A stretch of DNA of 64,000 bases from Streptomyces olivoverticillatus (GCF_014203555.1 NZ_JACHJH010000004.1:372001-436000); one strand, 5' to 3'; positions 18,674-28,046 are shown, counted from the stretch's first letter. Numbers and translations: made by a program. Notes: generated by a model from the letters alone, not told the origin.

Positions 18674-20163
18674 GGCGCCGCCCCCGCCTGCTGCGGACCC
18701 GGCTGGTTCTCTCCACGGTCGCCCTCGTCGCCGTCGTCTGCGCGGTGATCGCCACGGTCACCACGATCGCCCTGCGCAGCTATCTCTACGGGCAGCTCGA
18801 CACGCAGCTCGGCGAGGTGGCCCGTCGGGCCGCCGGGCCGCACGGCGGACAGCACGACGGGCACGACGGGCAGCGCCCCGACGACCCGTACGGCAGCGAC
18901 CCGCTGCGCTTCCTGCGCGGCGGCGGCCAGCCCATCGGCACGGTGGGGGCGATCGTCACGGACGGCGGGCAGGTGGCCGAGGCTGCGGTCAGCACCCAGC
19001 CGGACAGCGAGCGCCCCGGCTTCCCCAAGCTGGAGCCGCTCACCGCCGCGCAGAGCGACGCCCTGGCCCGTCCGGCCCGGGACGGCAGGCCGCACGACGT
19101 GGAGGTGCCGGGCCACGGCGACTACCGGGTGATGTCCGTCGTCGCGCACGACGGCACCGCCTACCTCGTCGGCCTCCCCACCGACGCCGCCCAGGAGACC
19201 CTCGACACGCTCATCCTCGTCGAGGTGTGCGTCAGCGCCACCGGGCTCCTCGCCGCCGGGATCGCGGCGGCGGCGAGCGTACGGATCGCCCTGGGACCGC
19301 TGCGGCGCGTGGCGGCCACGGCCACCCGGGTGCTGCAGCTCCCCCTGCACTCGGGGGAGGTGGCGCTGCACGAGCGCGTGCCCGAGTCGGAGGCGGATCC
19401 GCGCACCGAGGTCGGGCAGGTCGGCGCCGCGCTCAACCTCGTGCTGGGGCACGTCGGTTCGGCGCTGGCGGCGCGGCAGGAGAGCGAGACGCGCGTACGG
19501 CAGTTCGTCGCCGACGCCAGCCACGAGCTGCGCACGCCGCTCGCCTCGATCCGCGGCTACGCCGAACTCACCCGCCGCAGCGGCGAGGAGACCGGCCCCG
19601 CCACCCGGCACGCGCTCGGCCGCATCGAGTCCGAGGCGCACCGCATGACCGGGCTGGTGGAGGACCTGCTGCTGCTCGCCCGGCTGGATGCCGGGCGGCC
19701 GCTGGCGTCCGAGGACGCCGACCTCTCGCTGCTGGTGGTCGACACGGTGAGCGACGCGCGGGTCGCCGGGCCGGATCACAAGTGGCGCCTGGAGGTGCCG
19801 GAAGAGCCGGCCGTGGTGCGCGGCGACGCGGCCAGGCTCCAGCAGGTGCTGGTCAATCTGCTGGCCAACGCGCGGACGCACACCCCGGCGGGCACGACGG
19901 TGACGGCCCGGGTGCGGGCCGAGGCGCACGCCCCCGTGGCGCTGGAGGTCGAGGACGACGGGCCGGGGATCCCGGAGGCGGTGCTGCCGCACGTCTTCGA
20001 GCGGTTCGCCCGCGGCGACGCGGGGCGTTCCCGCGCGTCGGGGGGAGGCTCGGGGCTGGGCCTGGCGATCGTGCGCGCGGTGGTGGAGGCGCACAAGGGC
20101 CGGGTGGCGGTGGCGAGCGTACCGGGACGGACGGTCTTCCGGGTGGAACTGCCCGTCGCCTGA
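18670..20163 (+). CDS. Membrane sensor histidine kinase
   Basis: A 497-residue kinase partner of the upstream regulator. TM1 covers about residues 12-34, an extracytoplasmic sensor domain of ~140 residues with a His/Asp-rich patch follows, and TM2 lies near 178-200, then HAMP. The H-box is D-A-S-H-E-L-R-T-P-L with His285. The ATPase domain has N-L-L-A-N-A, D-D-G-P-G-I-P and G-S-G-L-G-L-A-I. All catalytic boxes are intact. The downstream glycosyltransferase operon is a plausible target. The layout resembles actinobacterial TrcRS-like systems. Confidence 0.9.
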   Translation: MRRRPRLLRTRLVLSTVALVAVVCAVIATVTTIALRSYLYGQLDTQLGEVARRAAGPHGGQHDGHDGQRPDDPYGSDPLRFLRGGGQPIGTVGAIVTDGGQVAEAAVSTQPDSERPGFPKLEPLTAAQSDALARPARDGRPHDVEVPGHGDYRVMSVVAHDGTAYLVGLPTDAAQETLDTLILVEVCVSATGLLAAGIAAAASVRIALGPLRRVAATATRVLQLPLHSGEVALHERVPESEADPRTEVGQVGAALNLVLGHVGSALAARQESETRVRQFVADASHELRTPLASIRGYAELTRRSGEETGPATRHALGRIESEAHRMTGLVEDLLLLARLDAGRPLASEDADLSLLVVDTVSDARVAGPDHKWRLEVPEEPAVVRGDAARLQQVLVNLLANARTHTPAGTTVTARVRAEAHAPVALEVEDDGPGIPEAVLPHVFERFARGDAGRSRASGGGSGLGLAIVRAVVEAHKGRVAVASVPGRTVFRVELPVA

Positions 20164-20262
20164 CGTCGCCTGACAGGTATACGGCCGACCCGGCCGCAAA
20201 CGCACAGCCCGCTCACAGCTTCGGCATACGGCCGGGACAGCCGCGCCCGAAAGGGTCGGTCC

Positions 20263-21531
20263 ATGACCCAGCCACCACTGGAACGGACCGTCTCGGGCGG
20301 GCTGCCGGCCCGCGCGCCCGTCGGGGGCAGCGCGATCGTGCTCGACGTCGTCATCCCCGTCCACAACGAAGAGGACGACCTGGAGAGCTGCGTCCGCCGC
20401 CTCCACACGTATCTGTCGGACTGCTTCCCGTATCCCTTCCGGATCACCATCGCCGACAACGCCAGCACCGACCGCACGCCCGAGGTCGCCGCCGTGCTCG
20501 ACGACGCGATCGAGGAGGTCACGGCCGTACGGCTGGAGCAGAAGGGACGCGGGCGGGCGCTGCACACCGTCTGGTCGCTGTCCGAGGCGCCGGTGCTGGC
20601 CTATATGGACGTCGACCTGTCGACCGATCTGAACGCCCTGCTGCCGCTCGTCGCCCCGCTGCTCTCCGGCCACTCCGACCTGGCCATAGGGTCACGGCTG
20701 GCGGGCGGTTCGCGGGTGGTGCGCGGACCGAAGCGGGAGTTCGTCTCCCGCGCGTACAACCTCATCCTGCGCACCGGGCTCTCGGCGCGCTTCTCCGATG
20801 CGCAGTGCGGCTTCAAGGCCATCCGCAAGGACGTCGCCGAGCAGCTGCTGCCGCTGGTCGAGGACACCGGGTGGTTCTTCGACACCGAGATGCTGGTGCT
20901 GGCCGAGCGCGCCGGGCTGCGCATCCACGAGGTGCCGGTGGACTGGGTCGACGACCCGGACAGCTCCGTGCACATCGTGCGCACCGCCACCGACGACTTG
21001 CGCGGCGTCTGGCGCATCGGGCGGGCCCTGGCCACCGGCCGGCTGCCGCTCGACCGGCTGACCCGGCCGTTCGGCGACGACCCGCGCGACCGCGCGGTGC
21101 CGGGCGTCCCGCGCGGGCTGGCCCGGCAGCTGCTGGGCTTCTGCGCGGTCGGCGTCGCCTCCACGCTCGCCTACCTCGGGCTGTATTCGCTGCTGCGCAC
21201 GGCCGTCGGGCCGCAGCTCGCGAACGCCGTGGCGCTGCTGGTCACCGCCGTGGCCAACACCGCCGCCAACCGCCGCCTGACCTTCGGGGTGCGGGGCCGG
21301 GAGCGGGCGGTGCGGCATCAGGCGCAGGGGCTGGTCGTCTTCGGCATCGGCCTGGCGCTGACCAGCGGATCGCTGGCCGCGCTGGACCTGGCGGGCGGCG
21401 AGGTCTCGCACGGCACCGAGCTGTCGGTGCTCGTCGCCGCCAACCTCGCCGCGACGGCGCTGCGCTTCCTGCTGCTGCGCACCTGGGTCTTTTCGTCCAA
21501 CCGGTTCCACGAACAGGGGAGTTCCCGATGA
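20263..21531 (+). CDS. GT2 glycosyltransferase fused to GtrA
   Basis: A 422-residue membrane protein. The N-terminal GT2 domain (about 28-260) has V-I-P-V-H-N-E-E-D, D-N-A-S-T-D-R-T and Y-M-D-V-D-L-S-T, like dolichyl-phosphate glucose/mannose synthases, so it should load a sugar onto a polyprenyl phosphate on the cytoplasmic side. The C-terminal GtrA domain has four hydrophobic helices and may flip the lipid-linked sugar. Its stop overlaps the ATG of the GT39 gene (ATGA), so the two should work in series. Confidence 0.88.
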   Translation: MTQPPLERTVSGGLPARAPVGGSAIVLDVVIPVHNEEDDLESCVRRLHTYLSDCFPYPFRITIADNASTDRTPEVAAVLDDAIEEVTAVRLEQKGRGRALHTVWSLSEAPVLAYMDVDLSTDLNALLPLVAPLLSGHSDLAIGSRLAGGSRVVRGPKREFVSRAYNLILRTGLSARFSDAQCGFKAIRKDVAEQLLPLVEDTGWFFDTEMLVLAERAGLRIHEVPVDWVDDPDSSVHIVRTATDDLRGVWRIGRALATGRLPLDRLTRPFGDDPRDRAVPGVPRGLARQLLGFCAVGVASTLAYLGLYSLLRTAVGPQLANAVALLVTAVANTAANRRLTFGVRGRERAVRHQAQGLVVFGIGLALTSGSLAALDLAGGEVSHGTELSVLVAANLAATALRFLLLRTWVFSSNRFHEQGSSR

Positions 21532-23669
21532 CCGCCCGCCCACCACTGCGACGACCACGGCTTGCGCGGCCCTCGCCAGCGCTGCTGGTGCTGCTGGCCG
21601 CGACCGCCGCGCTCTACCTCTGGGACCTGGCGGCCTCGGGCTACGCCAACCAGTTCTACGCGGCGGCCGCACAGGCCGGCAGCGCGAGCTGGAAGGCCTT
21701 CTTCTTCGGCTCGTCGGACGCGGGGAACTCCATCACCGTCGACAAGCCGCCCGCCTCGCTGTGGCCGATGGCGCTGTCGGTGCGGATGTTCGGCCTCGGC
21801 TCATGGTCCATTCTGGTGCCCGAGGCGCTGATGGGCGTGGCCGCCGTGGGCGTGCTGTACGCGACCGTGCGCCGCTCCGCCGGGCGGGCGGCGGGACTGC
21901 TCGCCGGCGCCGCCTTCGCGCTGACGCCCGTCGCCGCGCTGATGTTCCGCTTCGACAACCCCGATGCGCTGCTGTGCCTGCTGATGGTGTGCGCGGTGGC
22001 GTGTGTGCTGCGTGCGCTGGAAGGGGCGAAGACGGGCTGGCTGCTGGCCGCCGGTCTCTGCTTCGGCCTGGGCTTTCTGACCAAGACGCTCCAGGCCTGG
22101 CTGATCCTGCCGCCGATGGCGCTGCTCTACGCCTGCTGCGCCCCCACCCGTCCGCTGCGGCGGGTGGGTCAACTGCTGCTGGCGGGGCTGGTGCTGGTGG
22201 TCTCCGGTGGCTGGTGGGTCGCCGCCGTGGAGCTGTGGCCCAAGGGCTCCCGCCCGTACATCGGCGGCTCGCAGCACAACAGCTTCCTTGAGCTGACCTT
22301 CGGCTACAACGGGCTCGGCCGCATCAACGGCAACGAGACCGGCAGCGTCGGCGGTGGCGGCCCGGCCGGTGGCGGCGGTGGCGGCGGTGGCCGGTGGGGC
22401 GACACGGGCCTCGGGCGACTCTTCGGCTCGGACATGGGCGGGCAGATCGCCTGGCTGCTCCCGGCGACCTTCGTGCTGCTGCTGGCGGGGCTGTGGCTGA
22501 CGCGCCGGATCAAGCGGGCCGCGGAGTCTGCGGACACCGCGGCTGACGCCGTGGACACCGCCGCCGATGCCGTGGCCACCCGGCGGAGGATGGCCTTCCT
22601 TGCGTGGGGCGGGGCGCTGCTGATGACCTTCGGGATCTTCAGCTTCATGTCCGGGATCTTCCACCAGTACTACAACATCGCGCTCGCCCCCTACGTCTGT
22701 GCCGTCGTCGCCATCGGCGCGGTGGTGCTGTGGGAGCGCACGGAGCGGTGGGCGTCGGTGCTGCTGGCCATGGTGACGGCCGGGACGGCGGTGTGGGCGT
22801 ACGTGCTGCTGGAGCGCACTCCGCAGTGGCTGCCGTGGCTGCGGTGGGTGGTGCCCGCGGCCGGAGTGGCGGCCGCGGTGGGGCTGTTGGCCGTGCGGCG
22901 TGCGGGTAGCAAGCTTCCGGCGCGGGCCGTGGGCGCGCTGGCGGTGGCGAGCGCTCTGGCAGCGCCCCTCGCCTACACGCTGAACACGGTGAACACCGCG
23001 CACGGCGGATCGATCGTGACGGCCGGGCCCGCGGTCCGGGGAGCACACGGGGGCTTCCCGGGCGGCGGCAAGCGGCAGGGGAAGGGACGCCAGGCAGGCG
23101 GCTTCGGCGCGTGGGGCGGCCAGGCGCAGCGGGCCGGGAAGCCGGAGGCGGCCGGTGGCCGTGGCCTCGGAGGCTTCGGCGGTCCGGGCGGCTTCGGCGG
23201 TCCCGGCGGTCCCGGTGGTCCCGGCGGCCCGCAGCAGCGCGGCGGCAGTGGCGGCATGGGCGGCGGCATGGGCGGTCTGCTCGGCGGTCAGAAGGTGAGC
23301 GCCGCGGCGGCGGCCGCGCTGAAGCGGGACGCCGGTTCGTACACCTGGGCCGCGGCGGCGGTCGGTTCGCAGAACGCGGCCGGCTTCCAACTGGCCACCG
23401 GCGAGCCGGTGATGCCCGTGGGCGGCTTCAACGGCAGCGATCCTTCGCCGACGTTGCGGCAGTTCCAGAAGTATGTGAAGGACGGGAAGATCCACTACTT
23501 CATCGCCACCGGCGGGGAGCGCGGCGGCGGCGGGCGCGGCGGGCGCGGCGAGGGCGGGCGCGGGTACTCCGCGCAGATCACCGCCTGGGTCCAGGCGCAC
23601 TTCCCCAAGGTCTCCGTCGGCGGTACGACGCTCTACGACCTGAGCCGGGGGGAGGGCGCCCGGTCGTAG
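21528..23669 (+). CDS. GT39-family mannosyl/arabinosyltransferase-like membrane protein
   Basis: A 713-residue polytopic membrane protein of the ArnT/PMT type. An acidic residue lies in the first outside loop (near L-W-D-L-A-A-S-G-Y), followed by V-D-K-P-P-A-S-L-W and F-R-F-D-N-P-D-A, signatures of lipid-linked sugar transferases. Roughly 12 hydrophobic segments reach to about residue 490. A Gly-rich low-complexity stretch (about 500-590) leads to a compact extracytoplasmic domain containing Y-F-I-A-T-G-G. It likely moves the sugar made by the upstream GT2-GtrA protein onto a cell-surface acceptor, which is unidentified. Confidence 0.87.
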   Translation: MTARPPLRRPRLARPSPALLVLLAATAALYLWDLAASGYANQFYAAAAQAGSASWKAFFFGSSDAGNSITVDKPPASLWPMALSVRMFGLGSWSILVPEALMGVAAVGVLYATVRRSAGRAAGLLAGAAFALTPVAALMFRFDNPDALLCLLMVCAVACVLRALEGAKTGWLLAAGLCFGLGFLTKTLQAWLILPPMALLYACCAPTRPLRRVGQLLLAGLVLVVSGGWWVAAVELWPKGSRPYIGGSQHNSFLELTFGYNGLGRINGNETGSVGGGGPAGGGGGGGGRWGDTGLGRLFGSDMGGQIAWLLPATFVLLLAGLWLTRRIKRAAESADTAADAVDTAADAVATRRRMAFLAWGGALLMTFGIFSFMSGIFHQYYNIALAPYVCAVVAIGAVVLWERTERWASVLLAMVTAGTAVWAYVLLERTPQWLPWLRWVVPAAGVAAAVGLLAVRRAGSKLPARAVGALAVASALAAPLAYTLNTVNTAHGGSIVTAGPAVRGAHGGFPGGGKRQGKGRQAGGFGAWGGQAQRAGKPEAAGGRGLGGFGGPGGFGGPGGPGGPGGPQQRGGSGGMGGGMGGLLGGQKVSAAAAAALKRDAGSYTWAAAAVGSQNAAGFQLATGEPVMPVGGFNGSDPSPTLRQFQKYVKDGKIHYFIATGGERGGGGRGGRGEGGRGYSAQITAWVQAHFPKVSVGGTTLYDLSRGEGARS

Positions 23670-23689
23670 CCGGCGGGCTGCCGGGGCCG

Positions 23690-23734
23690 GGGCGTGTCCG
23701 GTGGGGCGTGTGCCGACCCACCGGACACGCCCTA
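23690..23734. repeat. Short palindrome of the GGGCGTGTCC family
   Basis: GGGCGTGTCCGGTGGG (23690-23705) and its perfect 16-base complement (23717-23732) flank an 11-base loop; the right end continues as CCCTA like the ends of the 216-bp repeats. It lies 21 bases after the GT39 stop and may end that operon. Confidence 0.85.
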
Positions 23735-23781
23735 GCATCGGGTACGTACCGGCGGGCGCAGCGGAGAGGGAGAGCGCGCAG

Positions 23782-24564
23782 ATGGCAAGCAGTCGCGCAG
23801 GCAACCCCAGGACCAGTGTGTGGCTGGCCGGGAAGACGGCTCCGAAGCGCAAGTCCGAGGGCCCGGGCGGTGGGCTGGACCGGCGGCGGATCGTCGCCAC
23901 GACGGTCCGGCTGCTGGATGCCGAGGGGCTGGCCAAGTTCTCCATGCGCCGGCTGGCCGCGGAGCTGGGCGTGACCGCCATGTCGGTCTATTGGTACGTC
24001 GAGAACAAGGACGACCTCTTGGAGCTCGCCCTCGACGAGGTGTGCGCCGAGATGGCGGTGCCCGACCCGGCCGACGAGGGCGCCGACTGGCGCGACCAGC
24101 TCCGGCAGCTGGCCGCCGAGTACCGCACCATGCTCGTCGGCCACCCGTGGGTGGCGCAGCTGGTGGGCCGGTACCTCAACATCGGCCCGCACTCGATGGC
24201 CTTCTCCGAGACCGCGCTGCTGGTGATGCGGCGCAGCGGCCTGGGGCAGGAGGCGATGAGCGGGGCGCTGAACGCGATCTTCCAGTTCGTCTACGGGTTC
24301 AGCACCGTCGAGGGGCTGTACCGGGACCGCTGCCGCGCGGCGGGGCTCACCGAGGACGAGTACCTCAAGCAGGTCACGGACATGGTCTCCACCGGGCCGG
24401 AGTTCACCGAGACCTACCAGGAGGCCGCGGGGATGGTGCAGGCGCGCGCCGCCGACTCGGTGGCCGCGATGCGCGAGCGGGACTTCGCCTTCGCCCTGGA
24501 CACGGTGATCGCGGGGCTGGAGACCATGCGGGACCGTCCGGGCAGCGGTACGTCAGGGCAGTAG
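23782..24564 (+). CDS. TetR-family regulator
   Basis: A 260-residue regulator. After a basic ~35-residue lead, the helix-turn-helix contains M-R-R-L-A-A-E-L-G-V-T-A-M-S-V-Y-W-Y-V, which matches the tetracycline-repressor subgroup, and the C-terminal half fits the TetR_C ligand-binding domain. GGAGAGGGAGAG precedes the ATG. The convergent MFS gene downstream may or may not be its target; no palindromic site was noticed at its own promoter apart from the repeat at 23690. Confidence 0.85.
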   Translation: MASSRAGNPRTSVWLAGKTAPKRKSEGPGGGLDRRRIVATTVRLLDAEGLAKFSMRRLAAELGVTAMSVYWYVENKDDLLELALDEVCAEMAVPDPADEGADWRDQLRQLAAEYRTMLVGHPWVAQLVGRYLNIGPHSMAFSETALLVMRRSGLGQEAMSGALNAIFQFVYGFSTVEGLYRDRCRAAGLTEDEYLKQVTDMVSTGPEFTETYQEAAGMVQARAADSVAAMRERDFAFALDTVIAGLETMRDRPGSGTSGQ

Positions 24565-24699
24565 GCAGGCAACCGCGGCGAAAAGCATCGGCCCCGGTGG
24601 CCGCTGCCCCAGGCCGTCCCCTGCCTGTTGTGTGGGTTGCAGCGGCCGCCGGGGCCGTGGTCCGGGAGTCGTGCTTGCCGTTCGGGCTCCCGTCCCGCC

Positions 24700-24738
24700 G
24701 GGGGCGTACGCGTCTCCGCTCGTGACGCGTACGCCCCC
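24700..24738. terminator. Bidirectional hairpin between tetR and DHA2 exporter
   Basis: GGGGGCGTACGCGTC and GACGCGTACGCCCCC form a perfect 15-bp stem with a 9-base loop, sitting between two convergent stops. The rest of the 185-base gap holds nothing recognised. Confidence 0.75.
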
Positions 24739-24749
24739 GGGTCCTGGGG

Positions 24750-26369
24750 TCAGTCCGCCTGGGCGGCGGGCTGTGCGTCCGCCGGGGCGGACGGCTTGTT
24801 GCTCTTCAGCGCGACTTCCTTGATGAAGAGGGTCACGATGAAGGCGATCAGCGCGCAGGGCGCCGCGTAGAGGAAGATGTCCCCGACCGCGTGCCCGTAG
24901 GCGCTCTCGAAGATCTCGCGGATCGGGCCGGGCATCGTCGAGGGCTTGGGGATGCTGCCGCCCGAGGGGTTGCCGTGGGCCACGGCGGCCGCGGCCTTGG
25001 GGCCGAGCTTGGTCAGGCCGTCCTTGACGTAGTCCGGGACCTTGCTGGCGAGGACCGCGCCCAGCGCCGAGACGCCGACCGCACCGCCGAGGGAGCGGAA
25101 GAACGTGACGACCGAGCTGGCGGCGCCGAGGTCCTTGGGGGCGACCTGGTTCTGCGCGGCGAGCACCAGGTTCTGCATCATCATGCCGATGCCCAGGCCC
25201 ATGAGCGCCATGTAGATGGCCAGGTGCCAGTACGGGGTGTCGTAGCGCATCGTGCCCAGCAGCCCCAGGCCGGCGGTGAGCAGGGCGCCGCCCGACACCA
25301 GCCAGGCCTTCCAGCGGCCGGTCTTGGTGATGACCTGGCCGGAGACGGTCGAGGAGACGAACAGACCGCCGATCATCGGGATGGTCATCACGCCGGACAT
25401 CGTCGGCGACTCGCCGCGCGCCAGCTGGAAGTACTGCGAGAAGAAGACCGTGCCGACGAACATCGCGGTGCCGACGAAGAGGCTCGCGAAGGAGGCGAGG
25501 GCGATCGTCTTGTTGCGGAACAGCCGCAGCGGGATGATCGGTTCGGCCGCCTTGGCCTCGGTCAGCACGAAGAGCGCGCCGAGCAGGAGCGAGCCGCCGA
25601 CCATGGTGTAGGTCTGCCAGGACAGCCAGTCGTAGTCCTTGCCCGCCCGGGTCACCCAGACCAGCAGCAGGGTCACGGCGGCGGTGATGAAGAAGGCGCC
25701 GAGCCAGTCGACCTTGACGTCCCGCTTCACCACGGGCAGCTTCAGCGTCTTCTGCAGCACGACCAGCGCGATGATCGCGAACGGCACGCCGACGTAGAAG
25801 CACCAGCGCCAGCCGAGCCAGTCGGTGTCGGTGATGACGCCGCCCAGCAGCGGGCCGCCGACGGTCGCGACGGCGAAGGTCGCGCCGAGGTAGCCGCTGT
25901 AACGCCCGCGCTCCCGCGGGGAGATCATCGCGGCCATGACGATCTGCGCCAGGGCCGACAGGCCGCCCACGCCGATGCCCTGCACGACGCGGCAGGCGAT
26001 CAGCATGCCGGTGTTCTGCGACAGTCCGGCCACCACCGAGCCGGCGACGTAGATCACCAGGGCCAGCTGGACCAGCAGCTTCTTGCTGAAGAGGTCGGAG
26101 AGCTTGCCCCACAGCGGGGTGGCCGCGGTCATCGCCAGCAGCGAGGCCGTCACGACCCAGGTGTAGGAGGACTGGCTGCCGTGCAGATCGTGGATGATCT
26201 CCGGCAGGGCGTTGGAGACGATCGTCGACGACAGGATCGCCACGAACATGCCGAGCAGCAGGCCGGAGAGGGCCTCCATGATCTGACGGTGCGTCATGGG
26301 CGGATGGCCGGAGGCGTCGCCGGGTATCTCGGAGGCGTCCCGCACACCTGCTGGTGTGGACGTGGTCAT
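24750..26369 (-). CDS. DHA2-type MFS drug exporter (14 TM)
   Basis: A 539-residue proton-coupled exporter. Fourteen hydrophobic segments are visible. The first loop has W-G-K-L-S-D-L-F-S-K-K (motif A) and TM5 the G-P-L-L-G-G pattern of motif C, which marks antiporters of the EmrB/QacA group. It follows a marR gene by 52 bases on the same strand and is surely in one operon with it. AAAAGGA precedes the ATG. Substrates are probably amphiphilic toxic compounds sensed by the MarR protein. Confidence 0.9.
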   Translation of the reverse strand: MTTSTPAGVRDASEIPGDASGHPPMTHRQIMEALSGLLLGMFVAILSSTIVSNALPEIIHDLHGSQSSYTWVVTASLLAMTAATPLWGKLSDLFSKKLLVQLALVIYVAGSVVAGLSQNTGMLIACRVVQGIGVGGLSALAQIVMAAMISPRERGRYSGYLGATFAVATVGGPLLGGVITDTDWLGWRWCFYVGVPFAIIALVVLQKTLKLPVVKRDVKVDWLGAFFITAAVTLLLVWVTRAGKDYDWLSWQTYTMVGGSLLLGALFVLTEAKAAEPIIPLRLFRNKTIALASFASLFVGTAMFVGTVFFSQYFQLARGESPTMSGVMTIPMIGGLFVSSTVSGQVITKTGRWKAWLVSGGALLTAGLGLLGTMRYDTPYWHLAIYMALMGLGIGMMMQNLVLAAQNQVAPKDLGAASSVVTFFRSLGGAVGVSALGAVLASKVPDYVKDGLTKLGPKAAAAVAHGNPSGGSIPKPSTMPGPIREIFESAYGHAVGDIFLYAAPCALIAFIVTLFIKEVALKSNKPSAPADAQPAAQAD

Positions 26370-26421
26370 GGACTTCCTTTTCGTGGTCGGGCTCTTGTGC
26401 GGTGTACGGGGAGGTGCAACG

Positions 26422-26880
26422 TCAGGCGTGGGGCAGCGCGGCCACACGCGGCCGGCAGTCGCCGACGCTCTCGCGGAACCGCTTCAACAGGCCGACGAGC
26501 CGGCCGACGTCGTCGTCGGACCAGTCCCCCAGGCGGGCGGCGAGCGTCTCCGTGTAGCGCACGGAGACCTCGTGCAGCAGTTCCTCGCCGCTGGGGGTCA
26601 GGCCGATCAGCCGGGACCGCTTGTCCAGCACGTCGGGCCGGCGTTCGAGCCAGCCGCGCTCGGCCGCGCAGGCCACATGGCGGCTGGTCACCGAGGCGTC
26701 GATGTCCAGCAGTTCGCCCAGCCGCGACATCCGCATCTCGCCGTGCTGCTTGAGCAGGGCGAGGAGGGTGGCGGTGGCGGGGGAGCAGTCCTGCGGCAGC
26801 ACGCGGGCGAGGCCGCGCCGCACGGCGGCGACGGCGCTCAGCTGGCGGGCCAGCTCCTCGTACTGCTCCTGGGCGGCCAT
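26422..26880 (-). CDS. MarR-family repressor
   Basis: A 152-residue winged-helix regulator. The DNA-binding helices lie around M-R-M-S-R-L-G-E-L-L-D-I-D-A-S-V-T-S-R-H and the wing contains D-K-R-S-R-L-I-G-L-T-P-S-G, the MarR signature. It is the first gene of an operon with the DHA2 exporter and has paired operator sites across its own promoter. A longer frame reaches further upstream, but it would run through the promoter, so the ATG at 26880 is chosen; the ribosome site GGAGG is rather far (13 bases). Confidence 0.85.
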   Translation of the reverse strand: MAAQEQYEELARQLSAVAAVRRGLARVLPQDCSPATATLLALLKQHGEMRMSRLGELLDIDASVTSRHVACAAERGWLERRPDVLDKRSRLIGLTPSGEELLHEVSVRYTETLAARLGDWSDDDVGRLVGLLKRFRESVGDCRPRVAALPHA

Positions 26881-26910
26881 GGCGGCGTCGGCCCTCCTCT
26901 GCGATGTTCG

Positions 26911-26952
26911 TTGCTTAGGGCAACCATAGAGAAGTTTGGTTGCTGAAGGCAA
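26911..26952 (-). promoter_or_regulatory. marR promoter with two overlapping operators
   Basis: On the minus strand TTGCCT (26952-26947) and TATGGT (26928-26923) are an 18-base-spaced promoter. Two 13-base near-palindromes, TTGCTTAGGGCAA (26911-26923) and TTGCTGAAGGCAA (26940-26952), share TTGC-N5-GCAA and cover the downstream edge of the -10 and the -35. Binding there would block the promoter, so autorepression is likely. Confidence 0.75.
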
Positions 26953-27061
26953 ATGAAATATGGTCGTACCGGGTAAAGAAACCGCCAAGCCTTGCCTGCG
27001 GGGCCGTAAAGCGGCAGCCCAGAGCCCCCGCCGCGATTCCGCTTCGCTAGGGTCCTGGCCC

Positions 27062-27277
27062 ATGGCCAACCCTCATCAGCAGAGCCCTGACGGCAACTAC
27101 GACCCGGCGGGCAGCACTCAGATGTTCCGCGCCTTCGTCGACGAGGCCGCCCCCGGCGGCCGCGCCCCCGCCGCGCCCGCCGCCCGCGGCGGCTCCGGCC
27201 CGAAGCCCGGAATGATCATTGGCGTGATCGTGGCGATCGCGGTCGTCGCGGGCGTGGCCTGGCTGGCGCTGGGCTGA
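27062..27277 (+). CDS. Small single-pass membrane protein
   Basis: A 71-residue protein with a polar, Ala/Pro/Gly-rich N-terminal half (Q-M-F-R-A-F-V-D-E-A) and one C-terminal transmembrane helix (about residues 50-70) ending right at the stop. This is a tail-anchored layout. I do not recognise a family. It is divergent from the marR operon and its last 62 bases overlap the end of the convergent lipoprotein gene. Confidence 0.6.
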   Translation: MANPHQQSPDGNYDPAGSTQMFRAFVDEAAPGGRAPAAPAARGGSGPKPGMIIGVIVAIAVVAGVAWLALG

Positions 27278-28046
27278 TCGCTTCTTGGCCGTGCGTGCCC
27301 GCCGGCAGCTCCACCGAGACGTCCCGCGTCTCGATGTGCATGCCGGGGAGCACCCGCCATTCCTCCACGCACACCGTCCACTCCTCTTCCACGGCCTGCC
27401 CGGCCGCGATCGGCGCGGGCAGCGGGAAGGCGGTGGGCACGGTCGCCCAGTCGGTGCCGAGCACCCCGATGACATGCGTCCCGAGCGTGACGGTGCCGCC
27501 GGTGACCGGGGTGCCGCCGGTGTTGGCGAAGGTGAGTGCCACCCGCTCGCACCAGCGCTGATCCGCCGGTGCGCGGCGCGGTCCGAAGACGCTCAGGACC
27601 GCCGGTCCGGGGGTGCCCTGCGGCGTGGTGGGCGCGGTCGGCGCCGGGGCGGAGGGCAGCGGTGCGCCGCTGCCGCTTCCGTGCGCCGGGGGCCGGCTGC
27701 CGCTCGTGGCGGGGGCCGGGCCGGGCCGTGGGGCCGTGGTGACACCAGGGGAAGCCGTGGGGCCGTGATCGCGGCCCGCGGTCTGCCGGGGCGCGGGGGT
27801 CTTCGGGGCCGTCGTCGGCTGCGGTGCGCGCGAGGACGGCCGGCTGCTGCCGGCATCCAGCGGTACGAGCACCACGCCGCCCTTCGGCGGCACGGCCCCG
27901 TACGGCGCCCGGGACGAGCCGGGCCCCGCGGCGTCCGCCGCGACATAGCCCTCGCGGTGGCCGGCGCCGCAGCCCGTCAGGGCGGCTCCCAGGCAGAGCG
28001 AGCCGAGTGCGGCGGCCGAAGCGCAGGCGATCGTCTTCCGTCGCAT
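27216..28046 (-). CDS. Lipoprotein with Pro/Ala-rich linker
   Basis: A 276-residue lipoprotein. The signal peptide ends with the lipobox A-L-T-G-C (Cys26). A Pro/Ser/Thr-rich stretch (about 45-145) probably spans the cell wall. A beta-rich C-terminal domain of about 100 residues follows, starting near R-W-C-E-R-V-A-L-T-F-A-N-T-G-G-T and resembling small immunoglobulin-like adhesion modules; I cannot name the family. The last ~29 residues are Arg/Pro-rich and come from the overlap with the convergent small membrane-protein gene. Confidence 0.7.
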   Translation of the reverse strand: MRRKTIACASAAALGSLCLGAALTGCGAGHREGYVAADAAGPGSSRAPYGAVPPKGGVVLVPLDAGSSRPSSRAPQPTTAPKTPAPRQTAGRDHGPTASPGVTTAPRPGPAPATSGSRPPAHGSGSGAPLPSAPAPTAPTTPQGTPGPAVLSVFGPRRAPADQRWCERVALTFANTGGTPVTGGTVTLGTHVIGVLGTDWATVPTAFPLPAPIAAGQAVEEEWTVCVEEWRVLPGMHIETRDVSVELPAGTHGQEAISPAPARPRPRRPRSPRSRQ

